NCBI RefSeq assembly: GCF_016107395.1
Contig: NZ_JAAIKO010000021.1
Span: forward strand, 59,365 to 123,364
Direction: 5' to 3'
DNA from: Streptomyces fildesensis
GTDB taxonomy: Bacteria; Actinomycetota; Actinomycetes; Streptomycetales; Streptomycetaceae
Length of the DNA: 64,000 nt
Each line of letters begins with the position of its first letter. Positions within the stretch are counted from its first letter, which is position 1. The notes under the pieces were generated by a model that worked only from the letters and a program-made list of their open reading frames with translations, was not told where the DNA came from and did no database searches. Of the stretch, positions 42,447-53,868 are shown piece by piece. The position numbers were made by a program, and so were the translations under genes.

Positions 42447-43546
42447 CGGGCGAGCACCTCCCTGGCGAGCTGACGGTAGGCGGCGGCACCAACGGAGTTG
42501 GACGCGTACGTCGTGATCGGCTCGCCGGCGACGGTGGTCTCCGGGAAGCGCACCGTACGGCCGATGACCGTGTGGAACACGTGCTCGTCGAAGGCTTCGA
42601 CCACGCGGGCGAGCACCTCACGGCTGTGCACCGTGCGGGAGTCGTACATCGTGGCGAGGATGCCGTCGAGTTCGAGTTCGGGGTTGAGCCGTTCCCGGAC
42701 CTTCTCGATGGTCTCGGTCAGCAGAGCGACACCGCGCAGCGCGAAGAACTCGCACTCCAGCGGCACGATCACCGAGTGCGCCGCGGTGAGCGCGTTGACG
42801 GTCAGCAGGCCGAGCGAGGGCTGGCAGTCGATGACGATGTAGTCGTAGTCGGCCATCAGCGGCTTGAGGGCGCGCTGCAGTGTCGACTCGCGCGCCACCT
42901 CGCTGACCAGTTGGACCTCGGCCGCCGACAAGTCGATATTGCTCGGCAGCAGGTCCATACCGGGCACCGCGGTCTTCAGCAGCACCTCGTCCGCCGCCAA
43001 CCCGCGTTCCATCAGCAGGTTGTAGACGGTGATGTCGAGTTCCATCGGGTTGACGCCGAGTCCGACCGAGAGCGCGCCCTGCGGATCGAAGTCGACGAGA
43101 AGTACCCGGCGGCCGTACTCGGCGAGCGCGGCGCCCAGGTTGATGGTCGAGGTCGTCTTGCCGACCCCGCCCTTCTGGTTGCACATCGCGACGATTTTCG
43201 CCGGGCCGTGGTCGGTGAGCGGATTGGGGATCGGGAAGTACGGAAGCGGGCGTCCCGTCGGACCGACCCGCTCGCGGCGCTGACGGGCAGCGTCCGGGGC
43301 GAGTGTGGCCGCGTATTCGGGATCCGGCTCGTACTCCGCGTCTGGGTCGTAGAACTGACCGTCCTGCAGATCGTCCTCGTATGGCGCCATGGCGTGTGTG
43401 GGGTGCGTCTCCGTGTTCTTGTCGGCCCGGCGTGCCTCGAAGGTGCGGACCGCGACGGAACCGACGGTCTCGAGCCTGTTGGGGCTCTCGACCTGAACGG
43501 TCATTCCTGGTTGACCACCCCCGGGAGCAAATGTCGACTCATTCAC
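42431..43546 (-). CDS. ParA family ATPase (not the oriC copy)
   Basis: A 371-residue ATPase with an N-terminal extension of about 110 residues. KGGVGKTTSTINLGAALA is the deviant Walker A; DFDPQGALSVGLG and DCQPSLGLLTVNAL are switch and Walker B parts. It belongs to the ParA/Soj group and is likely involved in chromosome organisation together with ScpAB. The chromosomal parAB at oriC would be elsewhere, since no ParB gene is here. Confidence 0.9.
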   Translation of the reverse strand: MNESTFAPGGGQPGMTVQVESPNRLETVGSVAVRTFEARRADKNTETHPTHAMAPYEDDLQDGQFYDPDAEYEPDPEYAATLAPDAARQRRERVGPTGRPLPYFPIPNPLTDHGPAKIVAMCNQKGGVGKTTSTINLGAALAEYGRRVLLVDFDPQGALSVGLGVNPMELDITVYNLLMERGLAADEVLLKTAVPGMDLLPSNIDLSAAEVQLVSEVARESTLQRALKPLMADYDYIVIDCQPSLGLLTVNALTAAHSVIVPLECEFFALRGVALLTETIEKVRERLNPELELDGILATMYDSRTVHSREVLARVVEAFDEHVFHTVIGRTVRFPETTVAGEPITTYASNSVGAAAYRQLAREVLARCHAE

Positions 43547-43857
43547 AAGTCGTCTTACCTCCTTGGTGACCAGGAAACTTCTCGATAGGTCAGCGCGACA
43601 GCATGCCGACGGTTGGCGACTCTATGGCGTGTCAGTGGTTCACAGCAACACAATCCGCCGGACACGGCACGATGTGTCGGTAACCGAACACCCCGCTGTC
43701 AAGGGCGTAACCGCGTCGTCGCCGATGTTTCAGCGCGGTACGAAACGGTGAAACTGGTACGTTCGACGCACTCGGCCGGGCCTTGGGTCTCCAAGGCCCG
43801 GCCGTTGTCGCCGTGTTGACGTGTAGACGTTTCGCGCGCCCGTCACACGCCCGCTGA
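43547..43857. other. Region between parA and ald
   Basis: 311 bp without a gene. It contains the parA promoter (not assigned) and the strong hairpin at 43774-43803. The rest is somewhat lower in G+C than the genes. Confidence 0.5.
43774..43803 (-). terminator. Terminator of alanine dehydrogenase
   Basis: A perfect 13-bp stem (GGCCGGGCCTTGG against its complement) with a GTCT loop, 54 nt past the ald stop. Confidence 0.75.
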
Positions 43858-44997
<1,140 letters not shown>

Positions 44998-45085
44998 TGG
45001 AAGACAGGAATGGCTGCAGCTGTCCGTACATGGCGCGAGAAAGCGTCACACGTCGGACCTGACCGCGATGTGCGCGGCGGAGCCC

Positions 45086-45091
45086 AGTCTA
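45086..45091 (-). promoter_or_regulatory. -10 box of ald
   Basis: TAGACT on the minus strand matches the Streptomyces housekeeping -10 consensus, about 90 nt before ATG 44997. A clear -35 is not seen, which would fit an activator-dependent promoter. Confidence 0.35.
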
Positions 45092-45159
45092 GTGAAGGAA
45101 GACTCTCTGTCTAGCCTTACAAAGTGATTAGTTTGGCCGAGAACGATGACAGATTCGTA

Positions 45160-45186
45160 GGCCTGGGGCGCTGACGCCTTCAGGCC
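45160..45186 (-). terminator. Possible terminator of the STAND/TPR gene
   Basis: GGCCTG and CAGGCC enclose GGCG-CTGA-CGCC, giving an interrupted hairpin 19 nt past the stop. Confidence 0.45.
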
Positions 45187-45204
45187 ACCGTTTTTCGGGC
45201 CCGC

Positions 45205-47556
45205 TCAGCCAGGGACTTCACCCGGGCTGAGCAGGCGCTTCGCGGCCGCGCGCTGCAGACGTGCGCCGCCCGGGTCGCCGAGCCGGTCGAGGGTGTCGGC
45301 CATCCGCAGCAGGACGGCGCCTTCCAGCCGTTCGTCGCCGGCCTGCCGGGCCCAGTACAGGGCGTCACGACAGGTCCGCAGAGCGTCCTCGGGATGTCCC
45401 GCGTACTCCTGGACCCGAGCCGCCTCGCTCAGCGCGCGGGCCTGGGCCGGCAGGTCGCCGAGCCGCCGGTGGGCGCCCGCGGCGGCCCGCCACTCGCGCA
45501 GCGCGGGGCCGTAGCGGCCGGCGTAGGTGTGCAGTGCGCCGAGGCGGCCGTGCAGCCGGGCCGCGTGGCCGGTCTCGCCGCGGGCCAGCCGCAGCGCGAG
45601 CGCCCTGCCGTACCAGTCCGCGGCCCGCTGCGGGTCGTCGAGCTCCAGGTACGTGCCGCCGATGGCCTCCATCGCCCGGCCTTCGGCCTCCCCGTCGTCA
45701 CCGGTCCGCGCCTCGCCGAGGGCCAGCCGGTAGCGGTCCAGCGCCTCCCGGGTCCTGCCTGCCTCCACATCGAGGTCGGCGAGGTTGATCAGCGCCGCCG
45801 CCTTCTCCCGGGGCAGCCCGCGGCGGGTCGCCACATCGAGCACCAAAGCGTGCAGCTGATAGCGCTCCCCCGCCGTCTCCCGGTCCGCCGGATCCACGCC
45901 CAGTGCCCGCACCAAGTTGGCGACCAACCGCCGTGCCAGAGTGTCGAGTTCCCCGTCGGCGACGGCCGCGTGAGCCGCGGCGAGCAGCGCGGGGAGGCGG
46001 GCCCGCAGCCATACGGCGGCGGCGGACCGCGACGCGAAGCGCATCGAGCGTGGCAGGCCCTCCAGCGACGCCCGGCCCGGGGAACCGTCGGGCTCCAGCG
46101 TGATGCGGCACGACTGCAGCAGCCGCACCGTCCGCTCCAGCATCCGGGCCCTGGCCAGCTGGACCTCGCCCGTCCGGTCCCGGGTCTCCAGCAGAGCGCG
46201 CAGCAGCGGTTCGAGACAGCCGGGCACCCGGTACTGCGGTGGCAGCGGCGGATCCACCGGATCCCCGTGCAGCAGCCCGTGCGCGGCGAGGTCGTCCAGC
46301 GTGCTCTGCGCCGCGGTCACCGAGCAGCCGGCCAGCGCCGAGGCGATGTGCGAGTCCACCAGTCCGGCCGGCGCGAGCGCCAGCAGCCGCAGCATCCGGG
46401 CGGCGGTGGGCGGCAGCGAGTCGTAGACCAGCCGGAAGGCGCGCACCAGCTGGGGCGGCGCGGTGGCGCGCGGTGACGCCTCCGGCGCGGTGGCGTGGGC
46501 GACGGATGCCGCCGCGGGAGCTGGCCCGGCCTCCGGTTTCGCGGTCACCTCCGCGCGCCCCTTCGGCCCGGACCCGGCCACCCGCTCGGAGCCCGCCTCG
46601 GTCCCGGTCCCGGGCGCACCGTCGGAGCCGGTCGCGGCAGCCGCTTCAGGCTCCGCCGGCGGCACGGCGCCGCGCCCGGCCTGGGGCCCGGTCTTCGCCG
46701 CGGTCTTCGCCGGAGGCGCCGGTTCATCCGGTACCGCGCGCAGCCGGCTGGTGGCGTCGGTCACCGACAGCCGCGGCTGGGCGGCGAGCCAGGCGGCGAC
46801 CAGTCGCAGCGCGGTGGGGTGCCCGGCGCACTCCTGGACGAGGGTCTCGGCCGCCCGCGGGTCACAGGTGACCCGGGTCGGGCCGATCGCCTGCGACAGC
46901 AGATCGACGGAGGCGGCGGTGTCCAGCCCGCCGAGGGTGCACGGCCGGACGTCGGGGACACCGGGCAGCGGTCCCTCGGACGTCGCCACCACCAGACTGC
47001 CGGGCCCTTCCGGGAGCAGCGGCAGCAGCTGGTCCGCGTGCGAGACGTCGTCGAGCACCAGGACCGTGCGGCGGCCGGCCAGTGCCGCGCGCAGTGCCGC
47101 GTACACCTCACCGGGCTCCGCCTCCGGCAGCGGCGACCCGGCGCCGAGGGCCCGCAGCAGCGCCCGCGCGGCCTGTTCCGGAGGGGTGCGCTCGCCGCCG
47201 CTGCCGGTGAGCCGTACGAAGTGCTGCCCGTCGGCGTAGCGCGCGGCGACGTCCCGGGCGAGATGGACGGCGAGCGCGGTCCGCCCGGAGCCGGGCCGTC
47301 CCGCGATGAGCAGGACGCGGCTGCCGTCCGCCACCTTGCCGCCCAGCGTGGCCAGGCCCGGCCGGTCGATGTCGGCCCGCAGCCCGTCCAGTTCCCGGCG
47401 GCGCCCGACGAAGTGCGGCACGTCCCCGGGCAGGGCGCAGCCCGGCACCGACGGTGGGGGCGGGACCGGGTCCTTCGCCTCCGGCCCATGGCCGGGTGAC
47501 GGCACGAAGTCCGCGTCGGCCACCGATTCACCGGCGTCCAGCACCTGATCCGCCAC
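45205..47556 (-). CDS. STAND (NB-ARC-like) ATPase with TPR repeats, AfsR-like without the DNA-binding domain
   Basis: A 783-residue protein. Residues 1-45 are Pro-rich; an NB-ARC-type NTPase follows, starting at HFVGRRRELDGL, with a P-loop GRPGSGRT (about 86-93) in which the usual Lys is Arg, Walker B TVLVLDDVSHADQLLPLL and ATSEG. A Pro/Ala/Glu-rich linker (about 270-350) precedes a winged-helix-like part and TPR repeats in the C-terminal third (ALINLADLDVEAGRTREALDRY, GRALALRLARGETGHAARLH). Such proteins sense signals and form platforms. GTG 47556 has GGGAG 7 nt upstream. Function is unknown. Confidence 0.85.
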   Translation of the reverse strand: MADQVLDAGESVADADFVPSPGHGPEAKDPVPPPPSVPGCALPGDVPHFVGRRRELDGLRADIDRPGLATLGGKVADGSRVLLIAGRPGSGRTALAVHLARDVAARYADGQHFVRLTGSGGERTPPEQAARALLRALGAGSPLPEAEPGEVYAALRAALAGRRTVLVLDDVSHADQLLPLLPEGPGSLVVATSEGPLPGVPDVRPCTLGGLDTAASVDLLSQAIGPTRVTCDPRAAETLVQECAGHPTALRLVAAWLAAQPRLSVTDATSRLRAVPDEPAPPAKTAAKTGPQAGRGAVPPAEPEAAAATGSDGAPGTGTEAGSERVAGSGPKGRAEVTAKPEAGPAPAAASVAHATAPEASPRATAPPQLVRAFRLVYDSLPPTAARMLRLLALAPAGLVDSHIASALAGCSVTAAQSTLDDLAAHGLLHGDPVDPPLPPQYRVPGCLEPLLRALLETRDRTGEVQLARARMLERTVRLLQSCRITLEPDGSPGRASLEGLPRSMRFASRSAAAVWLRARLPALLAAAHAAVADGELDTLARRLVANLVRALGVDPADRETAGERYQLHALVLDVATRRGLPREKAAALINLADLDVEAGRTREALDRYRLALGEARTGDDGEAEGRAMEAIGGTYLELDDPQRAADWYGRALALRLARGETGHAARLHGRLGALHTYAGRYGPALREWRAAAGAHRRLGDLPAQARALSEAARVQEYAGHPEDALRTCRDALYWARQAGDERLEGAVLLRMADTLDRLGDPGGARLQRAAAKRLLSPGEVPG

Positions 47557-47793
47557 GGGCACTCTCCCGTTCTGCCTGCGCGCACGAGCCCGCCGCCGCT
47601 GCGAACGGGAACACCATCGAGCCTAGGCCCTGTCCGGGCGATCACGAACGGCCACCGCGCGGCCTCGCGCGGAGTCCGGGACGGTCGCCCGGACGGCCGG
47701 ACCCGGTGCACGGGGACATGCCCGGCCCGGGGGCCCCGCGCAGCCGATCCGCACAATGATCACTCCATCGGATCAGCGGCGCGCCGACACCGC

Positions 47794-48417
47794 TTATGCC
47801 GTGAAGGGCCGGGCCGGCCAGGGCGCGTCGGCGGGCCGCAGCGCGTCCACCCCGTCGCCGGACAGCGTCGCGTGCAGCGCGAGGATCCCGGCCACCAGGC
47901 AGCTGTTGTGCAGATGCCCGGCCAGCACGTCGCGCACCAGCTCGGCCAGCGGCACCCGGGCGTACTCCATGTCGGCCTCCTCCCCGGTGACCTCGTACCG
48001 CTCGCCCTCCGCCTCGGCGATGTCGCGGGCCAGGAAGATCCGGACGGCTTCGTCGCTGCCGCCGGGAGAGGTGTAGAGATCGGTGAGCACCCGCCACTCC
48101 CCGGCCTTGACGTGCGCCTCTTCGTAGAGCTCGCGCTGCGCCGCGTGCAGCGGGTTCTCACCGGGCACGTCGAGGAGCCCGGCGGGCACCTCCCACAGCT
48201 TCTGCCGTACCGGGTGCCGGTACTGGCGCAGCACCAGGACCCGGCCGTCCTCGTCGAGGGCGACCACGGCCACCGAGCCCGGGTGGACCTGGTAGTCGCG
48301 CTTGGCGGTGCCGCCGTCCGGCATGACGACCGCGTCCGTGCGGACGCTCGTCTTCGCCCCGGCGAACGGCGTCGAGGTCGCGGTGACCTGCCACTCCTCG
48401 GCGATGTCCTGCAGCAT
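47794..48417 (-). CDS. NUDIX hydrolase, ADP-ribose pyrophosphatase-like
   Basis: A 207-residue NUDIX protein. The NUDIX box is GLLDVPGENPLHAAQRELYEE followed by AHVKA; it matches G-x5-E-x7-R-E-U-x-E-E-x-G-U except that the second Gly is His. YQVHPGSVAVVALDEDGRVLVLRQYRHPV is the preceding part shared with ADP-ribose pyrophosphatases. It likely splits ADP-ribose into AMP and ribose-5-phosphate. It lies downstream of pyrG after a strong terminator. GAGGG stands close to ATG 48417. The 47557-47793 gap has no clear gene. Confidence 0.88.
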   Translation of the reverse strand: MLQDIAEEWQVTATSTPFAGAKTSVRTDAVVMPDGGTAKRDYQVHPGSVAVVALDEDGRVLVLRQYRHPVRQKLWEVPAGLLDVPGENPLHAAQRELYEEAHVKAGEWRVLTDLYTSPGGSDEAVRIFLARDIAEAEGERYEVTGEEADMEYARVPLAELVRDVLAGHLHNSCLVAGILALHATLSGDGVDALRPADAPWPARPFTA

Positions 48418-48481
48418 GATGCCCTCCGTGAACCGGTGAGAACGTAACGGCCCGGTGCGAGCGCCGGGCCGGCAGACAGAA

Positions 48482-48522
48482 CGGTGCTGGGGACGGATCA
48501 CGAAGATCCGTCCCCAGCACCG
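48482..48522 (-). terminator. Terminator of pyrG
   Basis: A perfect 18-bp stem (CGGTGCTGGGGACGGATC against its complement) with an ACGAA loop, beginning 17 nt past the pyrG stop. Confidence 0.85.
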
Positions 48523-48539
48523 TACCGATCAATCGATGA

Positions 48540-50192
<1,653 letters not shown>

Positions 50193-50601
50193 GAGGGGGC
50201 TCCCGTGGTCGCGAGGTGAGGGTCGGGACGGCACGGAATCAGGGGGAGTGCCGTCGCGGCGGTTCAGTGGTTCGGCCCACCGGCCCACGGGCTACCAGGG
50301 TAACAGCGACCGTGGGCGGCTGTGTCCGGCGGCGACGTCACTAGCCCGCTTTTAGCAGCTCGCAAGGGGACTCATGGCATGCTCGGGCATGAGCGGAACA
50401 AGTGCACCCGACCGGCCCAGTGAAGACAACCGCCACGCGCGCACCTCCCTCCCCGACGACGTATCCTGCTCGGACACATCGCTGCGAGCCGGCCGGCACG
50501 GCATCAACCCCGCCCGCTCCCGGAACACGAGCTCGTCGAAAATCCCCAGACCGCAAGACCGGCCCTCCGAGGCCGGCGCCGTCATTCGACTGGAGATGCA
50601 G
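50193..50601. other. Divergent region between pyrG and the GH15 gene
   Basis: 409 bp. It carries the pyrG ribosome site at its left end. In-frame sequence upstream of the GH15 start (50374-50601) is open but has several rare or A/T-ending codons (ACA, AGT, GTA, AGA), so I read it as leader rather than protein. No clear promoter is assigned. Confidence 0.4.
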
Positions 50602-52407
50602 GTGGCCGGGCGCATCGAGGATTACGCACTCATCGGCGATATGCAGACCGCTGCACTGGTCTGCCGGGACGGCACGGTCGACTGGCTGTGCCTGCCCCGG
50701 TTCGACTCCCCCGCGGTCTTCGCCGGCCTGCTCGGAACCGAGCAGCACGGATTCTGGAGGCTGGGCCCGGCCCACGCCGCCGGAACCGGTCCGCCCGCGG
50801 CGACGCGACGGCGTTACCGGGGCGATTCCCTCGTGCTGGAATCCGAATGGGACACCCCGCGCGGCACGGTCCGGGTGATCGACTTCATGCCGCCCCGTGA
50901 CGGCGCCCCGCAGGTGATCCGGATCGTGGAGGGCGTCAGCGGGCGGGTGCCGATGCGCTCCGCCCTGCGGATGCGCTTCTCCTACGGCCAGATCGTGCCG
51001 TGGGTGCACAAGGTCGGCGACCGCACGGTCGCGGTGGCCGGGCCGGACTCCGTCTGGCTGGACACCGAGGTCGACACGTACGGCAAGGACCTGACGACGT
51101 ACGCGGACTTCACCGTCTCGCCGGGTGAGCGGGTGGCCTTCACCATCAGCTGGGAGCCCTCGCACCGCCCGCCGCCGTCGCTGCCGGAGCCGGAGGCCTC
51201 GCTGGAGTCCACCGAGCAGTTCTGGCAGGACTGGGTCGACCAGTGCACGTACCACGGCCCCTACCGGGACGCCGTGGTCCGCTCGCTGATCACCCTCAAG
51301 GGCCTCACGTACGGGCCCACCGGCGGCATCGTCGCCGCTCCGACGACCTCGCTGCCCGAGGACATCGGCGGGGTCCGCAACTGGGACTACCGGTTCACCT
51401 GGCTGCGCGACGCGGCGATCACGCTGTCCTCGCTGCTGCGCACCGGCTACCGGGACGAGGCGCGGGCCTGGCGCGAGTGGCTGCTGCGCGCGGTGGCCGG
51501 CGACCCGGAGAACCTGCAGATCATGTACGGCATCGCCGGCGAGCGTGAGCTCGGCGAGAACGAGCTGCACTGGCTGCCCGGTTACGAGGGCTCCACCCCG
51601 GTCCGGATCGGCAACGGCGCCGCCCACCAACTGCAGCTGGACGTCTACGGCGAGGTCACCGAGGCCCTGCACCTGGCCCATATGACCGGGCTGGCCCGCA
51701 ACGACTACGCGAGCCTGCTGCAGCTCAAGCTGATCCGCTATCTCGAATCGCACTGGAACGAGCCGGACGAGGGCATCTGGGAAGTGCGCGGCCCGCGCCG
51801 CCACTTCGTGCACTCCAAGGTGATGACCTGGGTCGCGGTGGACCGCACCGTCAAGCTCATCGAGTCGGGCGAGGCGGACGGCCCGCTGGAGCGCTGGCGC
51901 GAACTGCGCGACGACATCCACCGGGACGTCTGCGAGAAGGGTTACGACAAGGAGCGCAACACCTTCACGCAGTCCTACGGCTCCCAGGAGCTGGACGCCT
52001 CGCTGCTGCTCATCCCGCAGATGGGCTTCCTGCCGCCGGACGACAAGCGCGTCATCGGCACCATCGAGGCGATCCAGCGCGAGCTGAGCACCGAGGACGG
52101 CTTCATCCTGCGCTACCCGACCAACAGCGGCGAGGACAACCTCGACGGGCTGCCGGGTGACGAAGGGGCCTTCCTGGCCTGCTCGTTCTGGATGGCCGAC
52201 GACCTGGCGATGATCGGCCGGGTGGACGAGGCCCGCCAGCTGTTCGAGAAGCTGCTGGCGCTCCGCAACGACCTTGGGCTGCTCGCCGAGGAGTGGGACC
52301 CCCGGCTCAAGCGCCAGGTCGGCAACTTCCCGCAGGCGTTCAGCCATGTGCCGCTCATCGACACGGCGCTGCGGCTGAGTGCCTGCGGAGCGTACGGCGG
52401 CGGCTGA
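50602..52407 (+). CDS. Glycoside hydrolase family 15 (glucoamylase/trehalase-like)
   Basis: A 601-residue GH15 protein. The N-terminal beta-sandwich starts at AGRIEDYALIGDMQTAALVCRDGTVDWLCLPRFDSPAVF; the (alpha/alpha)6 barrel contains NWDYRFTWLRDAAITL and GLPGDEGAFLACSFWMADDL, the substrate-site motifs. No signal peptide, so it works inside the cell, perhaps on trehalose, glucans or glycogen-related sugars. GTG 50602 is chosen because GGAG is 6 nt upstream; ATGs at 50374 and 50389 would add up to 76 residues. Confidence 0.87.
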   Translation: MAGRIEDYALIGDMQTAALVCRDGTVDWLCLPRFDSPAVFAGLLGTEQHGFWRLGPAHAAGTGPPAATRRRYRGDSLVLESEWDTPRGTVRVIDFMPPRDGAPQVIRIVEGVSGRVPMRSALRMRFSYGQIVPWVHKVGDRTVAVAGPDSVWLDTEVDTYGKDLTTYADFTVSPGERVAFTISWEPSHRPPPSLPEPEASLESTEQFWQDWVDQCTYHGPYRDAVVRSLITLKGLTYGPTGGIVAAPTTSLPEDIGGVRNWDYRFTWLRDAAITLSSLLRTGYRDEARAWREWLLRAVAGDPENLQIMYGIAGERELGENELHWLPGYEGSTPVRIGNGAAHQLQLDVYGEVTEALHLAHMTGLARNDYASLLQLKLIRYLESHWNEPDEGIWEVRGPRRHFVHSKVMTWVAVDRTVKLIESGEADGPLERWRELRDDIHRDVCEKGYDKERNTFTQSYGSQELDASLLLIPQMGFLPPDDKRVIGTIEAIQRELSTEDGFILRYPTNSGEDNLDGLPGDEGAFLACSFWMADDLAMIGRVDEARQLFEKLLALRNDLGLLAEEWDPRLKRQVGNFPQAFSHVPLIDTALRLSACGAYGGG

Positions 52408-52417
52408 GCCCGTACGT

Positions 52418-52449
52418 GTGGGGGCGGGGCCACACGGCCCCGCCCCCAC
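52418..52449. terminator. Bidirectional terminator between GH15 and GT4 genes
   Basis: A perfect 14-bp stem (GTGGGGGCGGGGCC against its complement) with an ACAC tetraloop, 11 nt past the GH15 stop. Confidence 0.85.
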
Positions 52450-52462
52450 CGCTCAGGCGTTC

Positions 52463-52550
52463 GCGGCTCTGGGGTTCAGCGCTGCGGGGGTCCGCGGCTC
52501 TGGGGTTCAGCGCTGCGGGGGTCCGCGGCTCAGGGGTTCAGCGCTGCGCC
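52463..52550. repeat. 31-bp tandem repeats at the 3' end of the GT4 gene
   Basis: Two perfect 31-bp units (52463-52493 and 52494-52524, each starting GCGGCTCTGGGGTTCAGC) are followed by a partial third (52525-52550). The third contains the last codons and stop of the glycosyltransferase. Confidence 0.85.
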
Positions 52551-53674
52551 AACTCGTCGTAGATGCTCAGCACCTGGGCGACCGTGTCGTCCTCGGTCGG
52601 CCAGGTGGCGGCCTGGGCCCGCCCGGCCGCGGCGAGCGCGAGCCGGCGCTCCGGTTCGTCGAGCAGCCGGGCCACCATCCGGGCCAGCGCGCCCGGATCG
52701 CCGTACGGCACCAGCTCCGCCGCGTCACCGACGAGTTCGGGGATCCCGCCGACCGCGGTGGCGACCAGCGGCACCCCCGCGTGCAGGGCCTCCTGGGCGA
52801 TCAGGGCGCGCGCCTCCCACCGGCTCGGCAGCACCACCACATCGGCGGCGGCCAGCAGTTCCGTGACATCGGCCCGGCGGCCGATCAGCCGGACGGGCAG
52901 CCGTTCGGTGTCGATCCGCTGCTCCAGCGCGGCCCGCCGGGAGCCCTCTCCCGCCACGATGACCAGGGGCCGGGGGTCGTGGTCCGCCAGCATGCGGCAG
53001 GCGTCCAGCAGGAGGTCGTAGCCCTTGTGCGGCTCCAGCCGGCCGACGGCCAGCACCAGGGGCCGGTCCACTGCCCCGAACTCGGCCCGTGTCTTCTGCC
53101 GCATCCGCTCGGCGTCGCCATGCGGCTCCGGGGCCGCGACCCTGGGCACCGGCACCGCGACCGGCGCCAGCCGCGCGTCCCGGGCGCCCAGTGTCCTGGC
53201 CCGGTCCACCAGGTCGGAAGAGGCCCCGAGCACCACGGCCGCGGCCCGCACCACCCGGCGCTCCAGCCAGCGCAGCAGCCGGGCTCTGGCGCCCTCGACG
53301 AGGACCGCGCTGTGCCATGTCACCACCAGCGGGGTGGAACGGCCGCTGAGCGCCAGCGACGACAGCAACCCGGCGCGCAGGCCGTGCGCGTGCACCACGT
53401 CGGCGTCCGTGCAGGCCACCCGGAGTTCCGTGATGACCGTCGCGTCGGACCTGGCCGCCCGGTGGGCGATCTCCACCGGCTCGAACCGGGCGCCGGTGGC
53501 GGTGAGGGCGTAATCGTTTTCGGCGGCGGCCGGGCCGCACACCGTGACCCGCACTCCGCGGGCGACGAGGCCGCCCGCGAGCGAGCTGACGTGCGCACCT
53601 GCGGGACCGCCCGCCCCGCCCAGCACGAGGACGGCGTGCAGCTGTCCTCGCGGGGGGATCGGAGTGCTGCTCAC
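52538..53674 (-). CDS. GT4 family glycosyltransferase
   Basis: A 378-residue GT-B enzyme: LHAVLVLGGAGGPAGAHVSSLAGGL is the acceptor loop, DVVHAHGLRAGLLSSLA the second N-terminal part, and VLAVGRLEPHKGYDLLLDAC plus LPSRWEARALIAQEALHAGVPLVAT the donor domain with the E-x7-E motif. It probably glycosylates a lipid or cell-wall precursor. GTG 53674 follows GGAG at 10 nt. It lies just downstream of recN in the same orientation; Streptomyces often have a GT at this spot. Confidence 0.87.
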   Translation of the reverse strand: MSSTPIPPRGQLHAVLVLGGAGGPAGAHVSSLAGGLVARGVRVTVCGPAAAENDYALTATGARFEPVEIAHRAARSDATVITELRVACTDADVVHAHGLRAGLLSSLALSGRSTPLVVTWHSAVLVEGARARLLRWLERRVVRAAAVVLGASSDLVDRARTLGARDARLAPVAVPVPRVAAPEPHGDAERMRQKTRAEFGAVDRPLVLAVGRLEPHKGYDLLLDACRMLADHDPRPLVIVAGEGSRRAALEQRIDTERLPVRLIGRRADVTELLAAADVVVLPSRWEARALIAQEALHAGVPLVATAVGGIPELVGDAAELVPYGDPGALARMVARLLDEPERRLALAAAGRAQAATWPTEDDTVAQVLSIYDELAQR

Positions 53675-53868
53675 CCGGGTACAGCTCCTGACTCGGCGTC
53701 GGACGACGGCTGTTGCGCCGTACCCCAAGGATGCCAGGCCCCCACGGCATGCCGTGGGCACCGACCGCCTCCCGGCCCGGGTACGGGCGCCGTGGATCAC
53801 TCGAACGAGTGCGCTTACGCGCCGTGCCGGGCGTGGCCCCGGCCGGGCTCGACCGGGACCGGCCGGGC

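Noticed and set aside
52463..52550. Possible CRISPR array or attachment site
   Set aside because: Units are head to tail without spacers and continue into coding sequence; there is no integrase nearby.
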